NCBI GenBank assembly: GCA_946482345.1
Contig: CAMLRJ010000185.1
Span: 1 to 6,910 of the forward strand
Length of the DNA stretch: 6,910 nucleotides
Source: an uncultured Cellvibrio sp.
GTDB lineage: Bacteria > Pseudomonadota > Gammaproteobacteria > Pseudomonadales > Cellvibrionaceae
Direction: 5' to 3'
Of the stretch, positions 1-6,708 are shown piece by piece; the stretch's first letter is position 1, and each line of letters opens with the position of its first letter. The translations under genes were made by a program, and so were the position numbers. The notes under the pieces were generated by a model. It was not told where the DNA came from. It ran no database searches and worked only from the letters and a program-made list of their open reading frames with translations.

Positions 1-437
1 GCAGCGGCTTTTGCCTGATCGTAAGCGGATTCCGATATGGCGCCGGTACCGCGCAACTCACGATACCGGATTTCGTCTTCAGCGGTTTGAAATGCTCTGG
101 CTTGAGCGGCAGATACGGCTTCTTCCTGTGCAACGGCTGCCAGAGTCAAGTCTGCGGGATCAATCCGCATGAGTACTTGCCCGCGTTTCACTGTTTGTCC
201 GGCGTCTACCGAACGTTCCAATACTTTGCCGGAAACCCTGAAGCCCAGGTCACTTTCCACTCTGGCGGCGACGGTTCCGGTAAATGACCGGTTTGCCAGA
301 GTTGAATCCTGTACCAGAGCCGTTCGAACCAACGGCGCCAGAATGCGAGGGTCAGCCGGTGCTTTTTCATCGCACGCAACTAAAACAAAAGCCAGAAAGA
401 TGATGACTGTGGAAGTGGTGAGAGAGCGCAAAAACAT
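1..437 (-). CDS. RND efflux periplasmic adaptor (MFP / HlyD-like) lipoprotein, N-terminal part
   Basis: I translated the minus strand from the ATG at 437-435; the frame stays open for 145 codons to the left edge, so the C-terminal part is missing. Residues 1-22 form a lipoprotein signal: R4, a hydrophobic stretch and a lipobox ending LVAC, with C22 as the predicted lipidated cysteine. Residues 52-95 (FTGTVAARVES, LGFRVSGKV, VDAGQTVKRGQVLMRIDP) match the first half of the barrel-sandwich / lipoyl-like domain of membrane fusion proteins. From about residue 96 an Ala/Glu/Gln-rich stretch begins the alpha-helical hairpin (RELRGTGAISESAYDQAKAA), as in AcrA/MexA relatives. Such adaptors link an inner-membrane RND pump to an outer-membrane channel; the pump gene would be expected beyond base 1. 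An AAAGG ribosome site lies just upstream of the start. The gene follows tetR on the same strand after 81 bases and has its own operator-like dyad, so TetR repression is likely. The substrate cannot be told. Confidence 0.9.
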   Translation of the reverse strand, partial: MFLRSLTTSTVIIFLAFVLVACDEKAPADPRILAPLVRTALVQDSTLANRSFTGTVAARVESDLGFRVSGKVLERSVDAGQTVKRGQVLMRIDPADLTLAAVAQEEAVSAAQARAFQTAEDEIRYRELRGTGAISESAYDQAKAA

Positions 438-439
438 AC

Positions 440-471
440 AAGGCCTTTCAGCAGGAGTGAAAACAGGCCTT
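440..471 (-). promoter_or_regulatory. Leader hairpin overlapping the adaptor ribosome site
   Basis: A perfect 7-base inverted repeat, AAGGCCT at 440-446 and AGGCCTT at 465-471, with an 18-base loop, lies between the predicted promoter and the adaptor start at 437. On the minus strand the downstream arm contains most of the GAAAGG ribosome site, so the folded leader could lower translation. The repeat is seen directly; a regulatory effect is inference, and a 7-base stem with a long loop may have little effect. Confidence 0.3.
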
Positions 472-472
472 A

Positions 473-501
473 ATTATTATTCTAGTGACCAAATCAGTCA
501 A
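473..501 (-). promoter_or_regulatory. Predicted sigma-70 promoter of the adaptor gene
   Basis: Reading the minus strand, TTGACT (complement of 496-501) is followed after 17 bases by AATAAT (complement of 473-478). This is a reasonable -35/-10 pair, with the start codon about 35 bases further on. The -35 element lies inside the 24-base dyad at 485-508, the placement expected for a repressor that blocks RNA polymerase. The call rests on motif and spacing only. Confidence 0.5.
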
Positions 502-508
502 TGGTCAC
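485..508. promoter_or_regulatory. Predicted TetR operator A (upstream of adaptor gene)
   Basis: Perfect dyad with 7-base arms GTGACCA (485-491) and TGGTCAC (502-508) and a 10-base spacer. It lies in the 81-base gap between the tetR stop and the adaptor start and overlaps the predicted -35 element. The same architecture, with one symmetric change per arm (C to T), recurs upstream of tetR at 1152-1175. Paired dyads at the regulator and its target are the usual TetR arrangement. Binding by this TetR is inferred from position and repetition. Confidence 0.72.
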
Positions 509-518
509 AATAAAAATA

Positions 519-1127
519 TTATGGCGACAGACTGCGTAATACCAGGCTTGAGAGCTGGGCGGGTGCTTCCTCGGCGTAGTCAAAACTGTGTTGTAGCAGC
601 AGAGGATTAATGTAGGGGCGCATCACCAGGTAGATCGACATCACTGCTTCATCCAGTGGGGTTTTACGTTCGAAGTCGCCGGACTGACGGCCCTCTTGCA
701 ATATATCCCGTAATAACTTTTGTATTCGCTGCTCATAGGCAAGTACTGCCTGCCAGCGTTCGGTTGCTGCCGAAGCTGCTATTTCATACAACTTTCGATC
801 CTGAAAAAACAGTCGCAGGCTAGATTCCGTCATGGTTTTGAACAAGCGTCTCAACTTCTCGGGCGGGGTGTCGGCCCCTTCTATGGCAGCAATTATGTCG
901 GTCTCTATCTCACCCAGGCAGCGCCCGCAGATCACTTCACCAATCGCCTGTTTTGATTCAAAAAACTTATAGATATATGCCTTGGAAAAGCCAATAGTTT
1001 TGGCAAGGTCAGACACGGTGGTTTTGCCGTATCCATAACGACTGAAATGCTCGGTAGCGGCGGTAACTATTTGGGCGCGTACCTCGTGATCAGCCGGGCC
1101 TCGGGGAGGAACACCTGCATTCTTCAT
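519..1127 (-). CDS. TetR/AcrR-family transcriptional regulator
   Basis: The protein is 202 residues, usual for TetR regulators. Residues 15-62 form the N-terminal DNA-binding domain: a first helix (VRAQIVTAATEHFSRYGYGKT), then TVSDLAKTIGFSKAYIYKFFESKQAIG, the classic TetR helix-turn-helix with recognition helix around 47-56. The rest is a helical ligand-binding and dimerisation domain, too variable to name a ligand. A CGRC pair (C67, C70) just after the DNA-binding domain is a small oddity that might sense metal or redox state; that is a guess. The reading frame opens further upstream to 1244, but I chose the ATG at 1127-1125 because a GAGGA ribosome site sits five bases before it, the family's N-terminus fits there, and the longer version would run through the predicted promoter and operator. 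The gene precedes the adaptor gene on the same strand and probably represses both itself and the efflux operon. Confidence 0.92.
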   Translation of the reverse strand: MKNAGVPPRGPADHEVRAQIVTAATEHFSRYGYGKTTVSDLAKTIGFSKAYIYKFFESKQAIGEVICGRCLGEIETDIIAAIEGADTPPEKLRRLFKTMTESSLRLFFQDRKLYEIAASAATERWQAVLAYEQRIQKLLRDILQEGRQSGDFERKTPLDEAVMSIYLVMRPYINPLLLQHSFDYAEEAPAQLSSLVLRSLSP

Positions 1128-1150
1128 ATATATCCTCAATGAGTTGAAAA

Positions 1151-1176
1151 TGTGACTATTCTGTATATTAGTCACA
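1151..1176. promoter_or_regulatory. Predicted TetR operator B (upstream of tetR)
   Basis: Perfect dyad with 8-base arms TGTGACTA (1151-1158) and TAGTCACA (1169-1176) and a 10-base spacer. The inner 24 bases match operator A at 485-508 in arm length, spacer and sequence, apart from a symmetric C/T change in each arm. It lies 24 bases upstream of the tetR start and directly downstream of a TATAAT on the minus strand, where a bound repressor would cover the transcription start. Autoregulation is inference from this geometry. Confidence 0.75.
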
Positions 1177-1182
1177 ATTATA
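1177..1182 (-). promoter_or_regulatory. Predicted -10 element of the tetR promoter
   Basis: The minus strand reads TATAAT here, a perfect -10 consensus, directly before operator B and about 50 bases upstream of the tetR ATG. No good -35 hexamer is seen 17 bases further upstream (AACATA), so the promoter may be weak or depend on other contacts. Confidence 0.45.
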
Positions 1183-1301
1183 TCTTGAATGAGACTTTCT
1201 ATGTTATTTAAACACATGGGTCGGAATTGGTTGTTGCCAGACACAATATGTCTCTGAGGGTTTACACTGACGCCCCCCAGTCCTTGGCAATTTTAAACAT
1301 T

Positions 1302-2381
1302 ATGAAATATAAAAATATTTTCCTTTACCTGGTATGTTTCTTTAGCTGCTCTGTGTGGGCAGAATCACAAGCAGATTTTATATCGCCTGAAAATAAAAAC
1401 TTACTTTATACGGGCCGTATTGATTTCTCCAATCCTTCTGCGCCACTGATTAGCTGGCCCGGAACCAGTATCAAAGCCAATTTCACTGGAAAAGTATTGA
1501 AAGTGAAGTTGGATGATCAGTTTGGTAAAAATTATTTCAGTGTCATTATCGATAATGAAATTTATCATCCTTATGTCATTGAAGCGAAAAAAGGTGAAAA
1601 TGAATATACGATTTCAACCAGCTTGCCTGATGGAAATCATTCGCTGGAAATTTATAAACGAACAGAAGGGGAAGAGGGACATAGTTTATTTAAAGGTTTG
1701 GTGATAGATGGAAAACTGCTGAACCCACCGGCAAGATTCAAACGCAGAATAGAAATTTATGGCGATTCCATTACCAGTGGTATGGGCAATGAAGCGGCTG
1801 ATAATGCGCGAGATGATCTTTTATCCGAGAAAAATAATTACTGGAGTTATGCGTCAATTGCTGCGCGTGAATTAAATGCGGAGTTGCACACTATTTCGCA
1901 AAGTGGCATTGGCATAATGATCAGCTGGTTTCCGTTTATTATGCCGCAATTTTATGATCAGCTCAGTGCCGTGGGTAATAATGATACCCAATGGGATTTT
2001 ACAAAATGGACACCGGATCTGGTGATAGTCAATTTATTTCAGAATGATAGTTGGTTGGTTGATCGCGATAAAAAATTACAGCCTTTTCCATCAGATGAAC
2101 AAAAAATTCAAGCCTATGTTGATTTTGTGAGATCCATTCGTGCCAAATATCCCAGGGCACAAATTATTTGCGCTCTGGGAAGTATGGATGCTACTGCAAA
2201 TGATAAGTGGCCAAATTATATAAAATCGGCTGTTGAAAAAATGAAACGGGATTATCAAGATAAAAAAATTGATACTCTGTTTTTCGATTTTACCGGTTAC
2301 GGACAACACCCTCGCGTAGCACAAAATAAGGCCAATGCGAAAAAACTGGTTGGTTTTGTACAGAAAAAAATGAATTGGTGA
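1302..2381 (+). CDS. Secreted SGNH/GDSL hydrolase, carbohydrate esterase family 2-like
   Basis: The protein is 359 residues and probably removes acetyl groups from plant polysaccharides outside the cytoplasm. Residues 1-20 form a signal peptide (K2, K4, hydrophobic core, cleavage after VWA). Residues about 30-145 look like the N-terminal beta-sandwich of CE2 enzymes. Residues 150-359 form the SGNH hydrolase domain: YGDSITSGMG with nucleophile S156, SGIGIM with G202, FQNDSW with N248 and D249, and QHP with H336. The usual Asp three residues before the His is replaced by Y333, so the enzyme may use a Ser-His dyad, as reported for some CE2 members. The frame opens earlier (1227), but I chose the ATG at 1302 because the signal peptide begins there. 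No clear Shine-Dalgarno precedes it, so the start is less certain. The gene is AT-richer than the tetR module. polB follows after 24 bases. The exact substrate is not known; relatives are sometimes mislabelled as electron-transport proteins. Confidence 0.85.
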   Translation: MKYKNIFLYLVCFFSCSVWAESQADFISPENKNLLYTGRIDFSNPSAPLISWPGTSIKANFTGKVLKVKLDDQFGKNYFSVIIDNEIYHPYVIEAKKGENEYTISTSLPDGNHSLEIYKRTEGEEGHSLFKGLVIDGKLLNPPARFKRRIEIYGDSITSGMGNEAADNARDDLLSEKNNYWSYASIAARELNAELHTISQSGIGIMISWFPFIMPQFYDQLSAVGNNDTQWDFTKWTPDLVIVNLFQNDSWLVDRDKKLQPFPSDEQKIQAYVDFVRSIRAKYPRAQIICALGSMDATANDKWPNYIKSAVEKMKRDYQDKKIDTLFFDFTGYGQHPRVAQNKANAKKLVGFVQKKMNW

Positions 2382-2405
2382 AACAAACACCTTAACTGAT
2401 TTGAT

Positions 2406-4790
2406 ATGTTTGGTTTTTTACTAACACGACAATGGCGAGATACTCCTGAGGGAGTATCGCTGGAGTTTTGGTGGGCGACGGATCAGGGCGCAATCTGTAC
2501 GCAAATTACCCGGCAAGAGTCGGTGTTTTTCGTCAAGCGCAAAGATGCAACTAAAATTCAAAACATCATTTCCGGGTTTGTTTCGGTACGTATGGCTGAG
2601 GTTGCATTAAAAAATTTCAACAATCAGCCAGTCAACGCAATCTATTGTAAGCAACAACGCACGGCGCGTGACGTGCAACTGAAGTTTGAATCTGAATCTA
2701 TTCCATTTTGGGAAGCCGATATCAAACCTCACGAACGTTATTTGATGGAAAGATTTATCAATGCGTCTGTGCAACTTCCTATTGAAACGGTTCTCGATAC
2801 TCGACAATTGTTGAACCCGGTTTTATCACCCATTACAAAAACACTGCATTGGCGGCCTGATTTGCGCTGTCTGTCGATAGATATTGAAACGACTATGGAT
2901 GCAAAGCATTTATTTTCCATAGCAGTTTATGCAGAAAACTTGCAGCAAGTTTTTATGATTGGCGATCAGCCTGCAGAATCAGGTGGTTCGAATAACCTGG
3001 AATATAAAATAGATTATTATCGCGACGAAAAAAGTTGTTTGTTGGCTTTTCTGGATTTTATTCGCCACTATGATCCTGATGTATTGATTGGTTGGAATTT
3101 AATTCAGTTTGATCTTTGGGTGCTGGAACAACTTGCACAAAAAAATGGATTGCATTTTCGAATCGGTCGCGGGCAAGAAAATTGGCATTGGCGGCAGGAA
3201 GAAAGTGAATCGGGCCGCAGGTTTGTCATTATTCCGGGGCGTATTGCATTGGATGGCATCGAGTTATTAAAGGCCGCTAATACACAATTTGATAGTTTTT
3301 CATTGCAGAACGTTGCGAAAGAGTTATTGGGAAAAGAAAAGTTGTTGTCGTCCAATCAACGAGGCGAAGACATTCAATATTTATTTGAGAATGATAAAGA
3401 AGCTCTTGCTGCATATAATTTACGTGATACGGAATTGGTGTGGGAAATTTTTCAGCAAGAAAAATTATTATCTTTTGCGATGGAGCGCAGCCAATTAACC
3501 GGGTTATTGATGGATCGCATTGGTGGTTCGGTAGCTGCATTTGAATATGCCTATTTGCCCAGATTACACCGGGCAGGTTATATCGCACCGAATCTAGGTG
3601 AGCTTGAATCGGATGTTATTAGTCCCGGTGGTTATGTGATGAATTCGCGACCGGGAATTTATGACAATGTGTTGGTGCTGGATTTTAAAAGCCTGTATCC
3701 CAGTATTATGCGCAGCTTTTTAATTGATCCCTGCGCGTTTTGGTTGGCACAGCACAATAAATTACCTGATGAAAAAGTTGTTGAAGGATTTAACGGCGCT
3801 TTTTTTGCGAGGGAAGGGCATATATTGCCCTCAATCATTGAACAATTATCAGCAGCGCGTGATCAGGCAAAAAAAGATAAAAATGCACCTTTATCCCATG
3901 CCATTAAAATTATTATGAATTCATTTTACGGTGTTCTGGGATCTACAGGATGTCGTTTTTTTGATCCACGTGTGTGCAGTTCAATCACACTTCGTGGTCA
4001 TGACATTATTCAAACCAGCCGGGATTGGATCGAGCAGCAGGGTTATGCTGTAATTTATGGTGATACAGATTCTTTGTTTGTCTGGCTGGAAAATAATTGT
4101 CAGGGTAAAAAACCAAAAACACCCGAACAATGTCAAAAAATCGGCCAGCGCTTGGCTAAAGAATTAAATATTTGGTGGTCGCGAAAATTACAGGATGAGT
4201 ATCAACTTAAAAGTGCACTGGAAATCCAATTTGAAACTCACTATCACCGATTCCTGATGCCAACCATTCGAGGTTCGGATCTGGGCACTAAAAAACGTTA
4301 TGCTGGTTTGATTCATACTCTGGATGGTGAAGAAATTATTTTTAAAGGACTGGAAAGTGCGCGCTCAGACTGGACTCCTTTAGCCAAACAATTCCAATTA
4401 GCCCTATATCAGCGTATATTCGCCGGCGAAAATCACGTGGAGTTTATTCGCCAGGTCGCTGCTGATTTATTTAAGGGAAAATGTGATGCGGATTTAATTT
4501 ACCGCAAACGGCTCAGGCAAAAATTGTCTGATTACCAAAAAAACATTCCACCGCATGTCCAGGCTGCAAAAAAATACCAACAAAAAACGGGTCAGTCTTT
4601 ACGTCGCGGTGATTGGATTGAATATGTGATTACAGTCAATGGGCCAGAAACTATTGAATGTCATACAAGCCCGTTGGATTATGAACATTATTTAACAAAA
4701 CAATTAATGCCGGTCGCAGATTCTATTTTGTATTTTTTACAGCAATCCATGCGGGCAATATTGGAATCACAATTAACACTTTTTGAGTAA
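2406..4790 (+). CDS. polB: DNA polymerase II (family B, proofreading)
   Basis: The protein is 794 residues, close to the 783 of E. coli Pol II. It copies DNA in damage repair and replication restart and carries 3'-5' proofreading. The N-terminus (FLLTRQWRDTPEG) aligns from memory with that of E. coli Pol II, supporting the ATG at 2406 despite a weak ribosome site. Exonuclease motifs are intact: Exo I DIETT (D159, E161), Exo II NLIQFD (N231, D236), Exo III YNLRD (Y337, D341). Polymerase motifs are intact: motif A DFKSLYPS (D426, Y431), motif B KIIMNSFYG (K501, Y508), motif C YGDTDS (D553, D555). The C-terminus ends QLTLFE (789-794), matching the QLxLF beta-clamp binding motif at the end of E. 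coli Pol II. In E. coli the gene is SOS-induced, but I found no CTGT-N8-ACAG LexA box in the short upstream gap. A KNR4/SMI1-like gene follows after 14 bases, probably in the same transcript. Confidence 0.97.
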   Translation: MFGFLLTRQWRDTPEGVSLEFWWATDQGAICTQITRQESVFFVKRKDATKIQNIISGFVSVRMAEVALKNFNNQPVNAIYCKQQRTARDVQLKFESESIPFWEADIKPHERYLMERFINASVQLPIETVLDTRQLLNPVLSPITKTLHWRPDLRCLSIDIETTMDAKHLFSIAVYAENLQQVFMIGDQPAESGGSNNLEYKIDYYRDEKSCLLAFLDFIRHYDPDVLIGWNLIQFDLWVLEQLAQKNGLHFRIGRGQENWHWRQEESESGRRFVIIPGRIALDGIELLKAANTQFDSFSLQNVAKELLGKEKLLSSNQRGEDIQYLFENDKEALAAYNLRDTELVWEIFQQEKLLSFAMERSQLTGLLMDRIGGSVAAFEYAYLPRLHRAGYIAPNLGELESDVISPGGYVMNSRPGIYDNVLVLDFKSLYPSIMRSFLIDPCAFWLAQHNKLPDEKVVEGFNGAFFAREGHILPSIIEQLSAARDQAKKDKNAPLSHAIKIIMNSFYGVLGSTGCRFFDPRVCSSITLRGHDIIQTSRDWIEQQGYAVIYGDTDSLFVWLENNCQGKKPKTPEQCQKIGQRLAKELNIWWSRKLQDEYQLKSALEIQFETHYHRFLMPTIRGSDLGTKKRYAGLIHTLDGEEIIFKGLESARSDWTPLAKQFQLALYQRIFAGENHVEFIRQVAADLFKGKCDADLIYRKRLRQKLSDYQKNIPPHVQAAKKYQQKTGQSLRRGDWIEYVITVNGPETIECHTSPLDYEHYLTKQLMPVADSILYFLQQSMRAILESQLTLFE

Positions 4791-4804
4791 TAACAGGAAA
4801 AATA

Positions 4805-5206
4805 ATGGAAGAAATACTCGAGCTTTTGCGCGATCACAATGAAACAGTTCCTGTGCCATTGGATCTACCCGATGAAGATCAATTGATATTGATCGAAGAA
4901 GAAATATTGTTGCCAATCCCGCGTGATATGCGGCAATTTTTGCTCGAAGCCAGTGACGTAATTTATGGCCATCTTGAACCTGTGACGGCTGCCGATCCCA
5001 ATTCACACACCTATTTGCCTGAGGTTACGGCAACCGCCTGGTCTCTTGGAGTTCCACGCTATCTGATCGTTTTGTGCGAAGTGAACGGCGATTATTATTG
5101 CGTTGAGCCGGAAGGTGAGGTCGTTTTCTGGAAAAATGGTGAATTAACGGAGGAAACCTGGCCCTCTGTCTGGCAATGGGTGAGGGATGTTTGGCTGGAG
5201 TCTTGA
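4805..5206 (+). CDS. SMI1/KNR4 (SUKH superfamily)-like protein downstream of polB
   Basis: A small acidic cytoplasmic protein of 133 residues with no signal peptide or membrane segment. The pattern fits the SMI1/KNR4 fold: an N-terminal segment with acidic helix and LPIPRDMRQFLLEASD (residues 37-52), a middle loop with YLPEVTATAW, then YLIVLCEVNGDYYCVEPEGEVVFWKNGEL (81-109, the characteristic strand pair with tyrosines, tryptophan and glycines), and a final helix with WPSVWQWVRDVWLE. SUKH proteins are known as immunity proteins of toxin systems and as regulatory scaffolds; a related gene beside polB is, as I recall, common in Pseudomonas-type genomes, which favours an accessory role over toxin immunity. 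A ribosome site AGGA lies eight bases before the ATG, and the 14-base gap after polB suggests co-transcription. No toxin gene is adjacent. The fold assignment is by eye; its function with Pol II is not known to me. Confidence 0.8.
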   Translation: MEEILELLRDHNETVPVPLDLPDEDQLILIEEEILLPIPRDMRQFLLEASDVIYGHLEPVTAADPNSHTYLPEVTATAWSLGVPRYLIVLCEVNGDYYCVEPEGEVVFWKNGELTEETWPSVWQWVRDVWLES

Positions 5207-5334
5207 TTCATGTTAATAATTGCGCCCGTGGAATTTGATTCGCGTGCCATTTAAAGGTTTTGGGCTAGACTTGCTTACAGAGTGGATTCATTTCCCAATA
5301 TTGGCTTGAGAGTTTTAATCGTTTTTGGTGCCCC
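5207..5334. other. Intergenic gap before the transglycosylase gene
   Basis: This 128-base gap holds no open frame of note and no clear hairpin terminator after the KNR4-like gene. I could not find a convincing -35/-10 pair; TAGACT at about 5265-5270 is a possible -10 without a good partner. It presumably contains the promoter for the downstream gene. Confidence 0.4.
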
Positions 5335-6153
5335 ATGTTTTTTTTACGTCATGCAAAAAAGTGTATTTTTTTGAGCCTTATGGGTTCGGCGTTTTGCTAT
5401 GGGGTTGAGTCAAGTGTTGCAATGATTAATCCAGCTGATATTTCTGAAAAAAACTCCCCAAAAAATACGGCTGTGGAAGATACAGATAATTCTTTGGATA
5501 TTTATGAAGCCCTTGTTCGCGAAGTTGCCGCTAAAACGGCAGCAGAAGAGCAGGAGCGCAGAGCCAATGAATGGAAAACCCAACAGGCAAAATCATTTCG
5601 ATTTTATAAATATAAAAATCAGGGTGGCGTGTCTTATTCAGACAAAATGCCAGCAAAACATGAATATCAGGTTATTGTTTACAATTCATGTTATGCCTGC
5701 AGTGCGCTTTCAACTGTCGATTGGAAAGTAACGCAGCTTTACACCGATGAATTTTCTGCATTCATTCAAAAAGCTTCAGAGAAATATGGCGTTGATCCTG
5801 CGCTGATTCGTGCGGTTATTCACGCTGAATCGAATTTCAATCCATTGGCGAGATCAAGAAAAGGTGCAATGGGTTTAATGCAATTGATGCCAGGCACAGC
5901 AAGGGATATGGATGTCAGTGATCTTACCGATCCTGCGCAAAATATTATGGGCGGAACCCGATACCTCGATTTTCTTCTCAATCGCTTCAATCGCAATCTG
6001 ACACTTGCTGTGGCGGCCTACAACGCAGGCCCTGGTCGTGTCGATAAATACAACGCCATCCCTCCCATTGAAGAAACCCAAACTTACGTCAAGCGCGTAA
6101 AAATTTTATATCAACGCTATCGTTCTGAAAGGAAGATTGTCAGTAAGGATTGA
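5335..6153 (+). CDS. Exported lytic transglycosylase (SLT domain, family 1 type)
   Basis: The protein is 272 residues and cleaves the glycan strand of peptidoglycan between MurNAc and GlcNAc, forming anhydro-MurNAc. Residues 1-29 are an export signal (R5, H6, K8, K9, then a hydrophobic stretch); the cleavage site is unclear and the cysteines do not form a lipobox. Residues 55-86 are a charged, probably coiled segment ([14 protein letters not shown]). Residues 87-115 ([17 protein letters not shown]) resemble the DUF4124-like module found ahead of some transglycosylases, followed by a CYAC pair (C119, C122). The SLT domain spans about 137-262: catalytic E165 in HAESNFNP, then [13 protein letters not shown] (177-189), [10 protein letters not shown] (227-236) and [10 protein letters not shown] (246-255), all typical of the family. 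The start lacks a strong Shine-Dalgarno; the signal peptide supports it. A small membrane-protein gene follows after 27 bases. It could be called an MltC/MltE-like or Slt-like enzyme; I give no symbol. Confidence 0.92.
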   Translation: MFFLRHAKKCIFLSLMGSAFCYGVESSVAMINPADISEKNSPKNTAVEDTDNSLDIYEALVREVAAKTAAEEQERRANEWKTQQAKSFRFYKYKNQGGVSYSDKMPAKHEYQVIVYNSCYACSALSTVDWKVTQLYTDEFSAFIQKASEKYGVDPALIRAVIHAESNFNPLARSRKGAMGLMQLMPGTARDMDVSDLTDPAQNIMGGTRYLDFLLNRFNRNLTLAVAAYNAGPGRVDKYNAIPPIEETQTYVKRVKILYQRYRSERKIVSKD

Positions 6154-6180
6154 TAGCGTTTCATCAAAAAGTGTCGAACC

Positions 6181-6558
6181 ATGAATGATATATACAAAAG
6201 CCCTGAATCAATTTTAACAAAAGCTGAGCCGATTGAACTTACCTTCCGTAGCCTTGGTGTAGGACGAAAAATTTATATTGGATTTCATTGGCTGGTATCT
6301 GTTTTGATATGCGCATTTTTTACTCTGGGTGCGGCCATGGATGAAGATTTACGCTTTAGTGACATAATGCTGTTATTGTTTATTTTTTCTATATTACTGG
6401 GTTATGCCTATTGGGTTCATTATGCAATTGTCACAAGAAATTTAACTCAGCTGCTCGTTTTAATCATAATTAATATTATTCCATTTATGAATCCGATTTC
6501 CGCAATGATTTTATTTTTGGTTAGATCCAGAACAAAAAGAGAAGTTGGCGCCCTGTAG
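6181..6558 (+). CDS. Small three-helix inner-membrane protein of unknown function
   Basis: I do not recognise this 125-residue protein. A polar N-terminal stretch (residues 1-30, with DIYKSPES near the start, a Y-x-S/A-P pattern seen in various small membrane proteins of gammaproteobacteria) precedes three hydrophobic segments: about 31-52 (IGFHWLVSVLICAFFTLG), 61-83 (IMLLLFIFSILLGYAYWV) and 88-114 (LLVLIIINIIPF and beyond, broken by P101). The C-terminus is short and basic (RSRTKRE), suggesting that this end stays in the cytoplasm. There are no catalytic motifs. The gene starts 27 bases after the transglycosylase stop on the same strand and may share its transcript, although no clear Shine-Dalgarno is visible. 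Hydrophobic codon pattern and an uninterrupted frame support a real gene. Confidence 0.7.
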   Translation: MNDIYKSPESILTKAEPIELTFRSLGVGRKIYIGFHWLVSVLICAFFTLGAAMDEDLRFSDIMLLLFIFSILLGYAYWVHYAIVTRNLTQLLVLIIINIIPFMNPISAMILFLVRSRTKREVGAL

Positions 6559-6645
6559 CTCATTGTTGTTTAATGATAAATGACGCCAATGTTTAGTGTC
6601 GTGCCTAAAAGATATTTTAGAAGACAAAACTTTTTTTGAATGGTC

Positions 6646-6667
6646 AGTGCGGCGCCACTATTTTATT
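6646..6667 (+). terminator. Weak terminator-like hairpin
   Basis: AGTG (6646-6649) pairs with CACT (6656-6659) around a GC-rich centre, followed by ATTTTATT. The stem is only four to five pairs and the T tract is interrupted, so intrinsic termination after the membrane-protein gene is possible but not well supported. Confidence 0.25.
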
Positions 6668-6708
6668 AACACTGCAGTTTCCTCAATAAAATCGAGATAA
6701 AATATCGG

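Noticed and set aside
87..513. Plus-strand open frames (66 and 114 codons) across the left end
   Set aside because: They lie antisense to the adaptor gene, whose minus-strand translation has a lipobox and clear adaptor-family motifs; the plus-strand products show no recognisable pattern.
1128..1244. 39-codon N-terminal extension of TetR
   Set aside because: It would read through the predicted promoter and operator, and the ATG at 1127 has a well-placed GAGGA ribosome site and a normal family N-terminus.
1227..1301. 25-codon N-terminal extension of the esterase
   Set aside because: It would put a signal peptide inside the protein; starting at 1302 gives a normal export signal.
2344..2361. 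Possible LexA-like CTG...CAG element just upstream of polB
   Set aside because: The spacing between CTG and CAG is 12 bases rather than the 10 of the LexA consensus, and it lies within the esterase coding region.
2091..2390. 99-codon minus-strand frame over the end of the esterase gene
   Set aside because: Antisense to a well-supported gene with catalytic His in the overlapped region; no ribosome site or family signature.
3277..3588. 103-codon minus-strand frame inside polB
   Set aside because: Shadow of polB, which has all of its exonuclease and polymerase motifs intact in the other strand.
6605..6637. CTAAAA/TTTTAG hairpin followed by a T run as a terminator
   Set aside because: The stem is all A-T except one pair, and the T run starts 11 bases after it, so it does not fit an intrinsic terminator.
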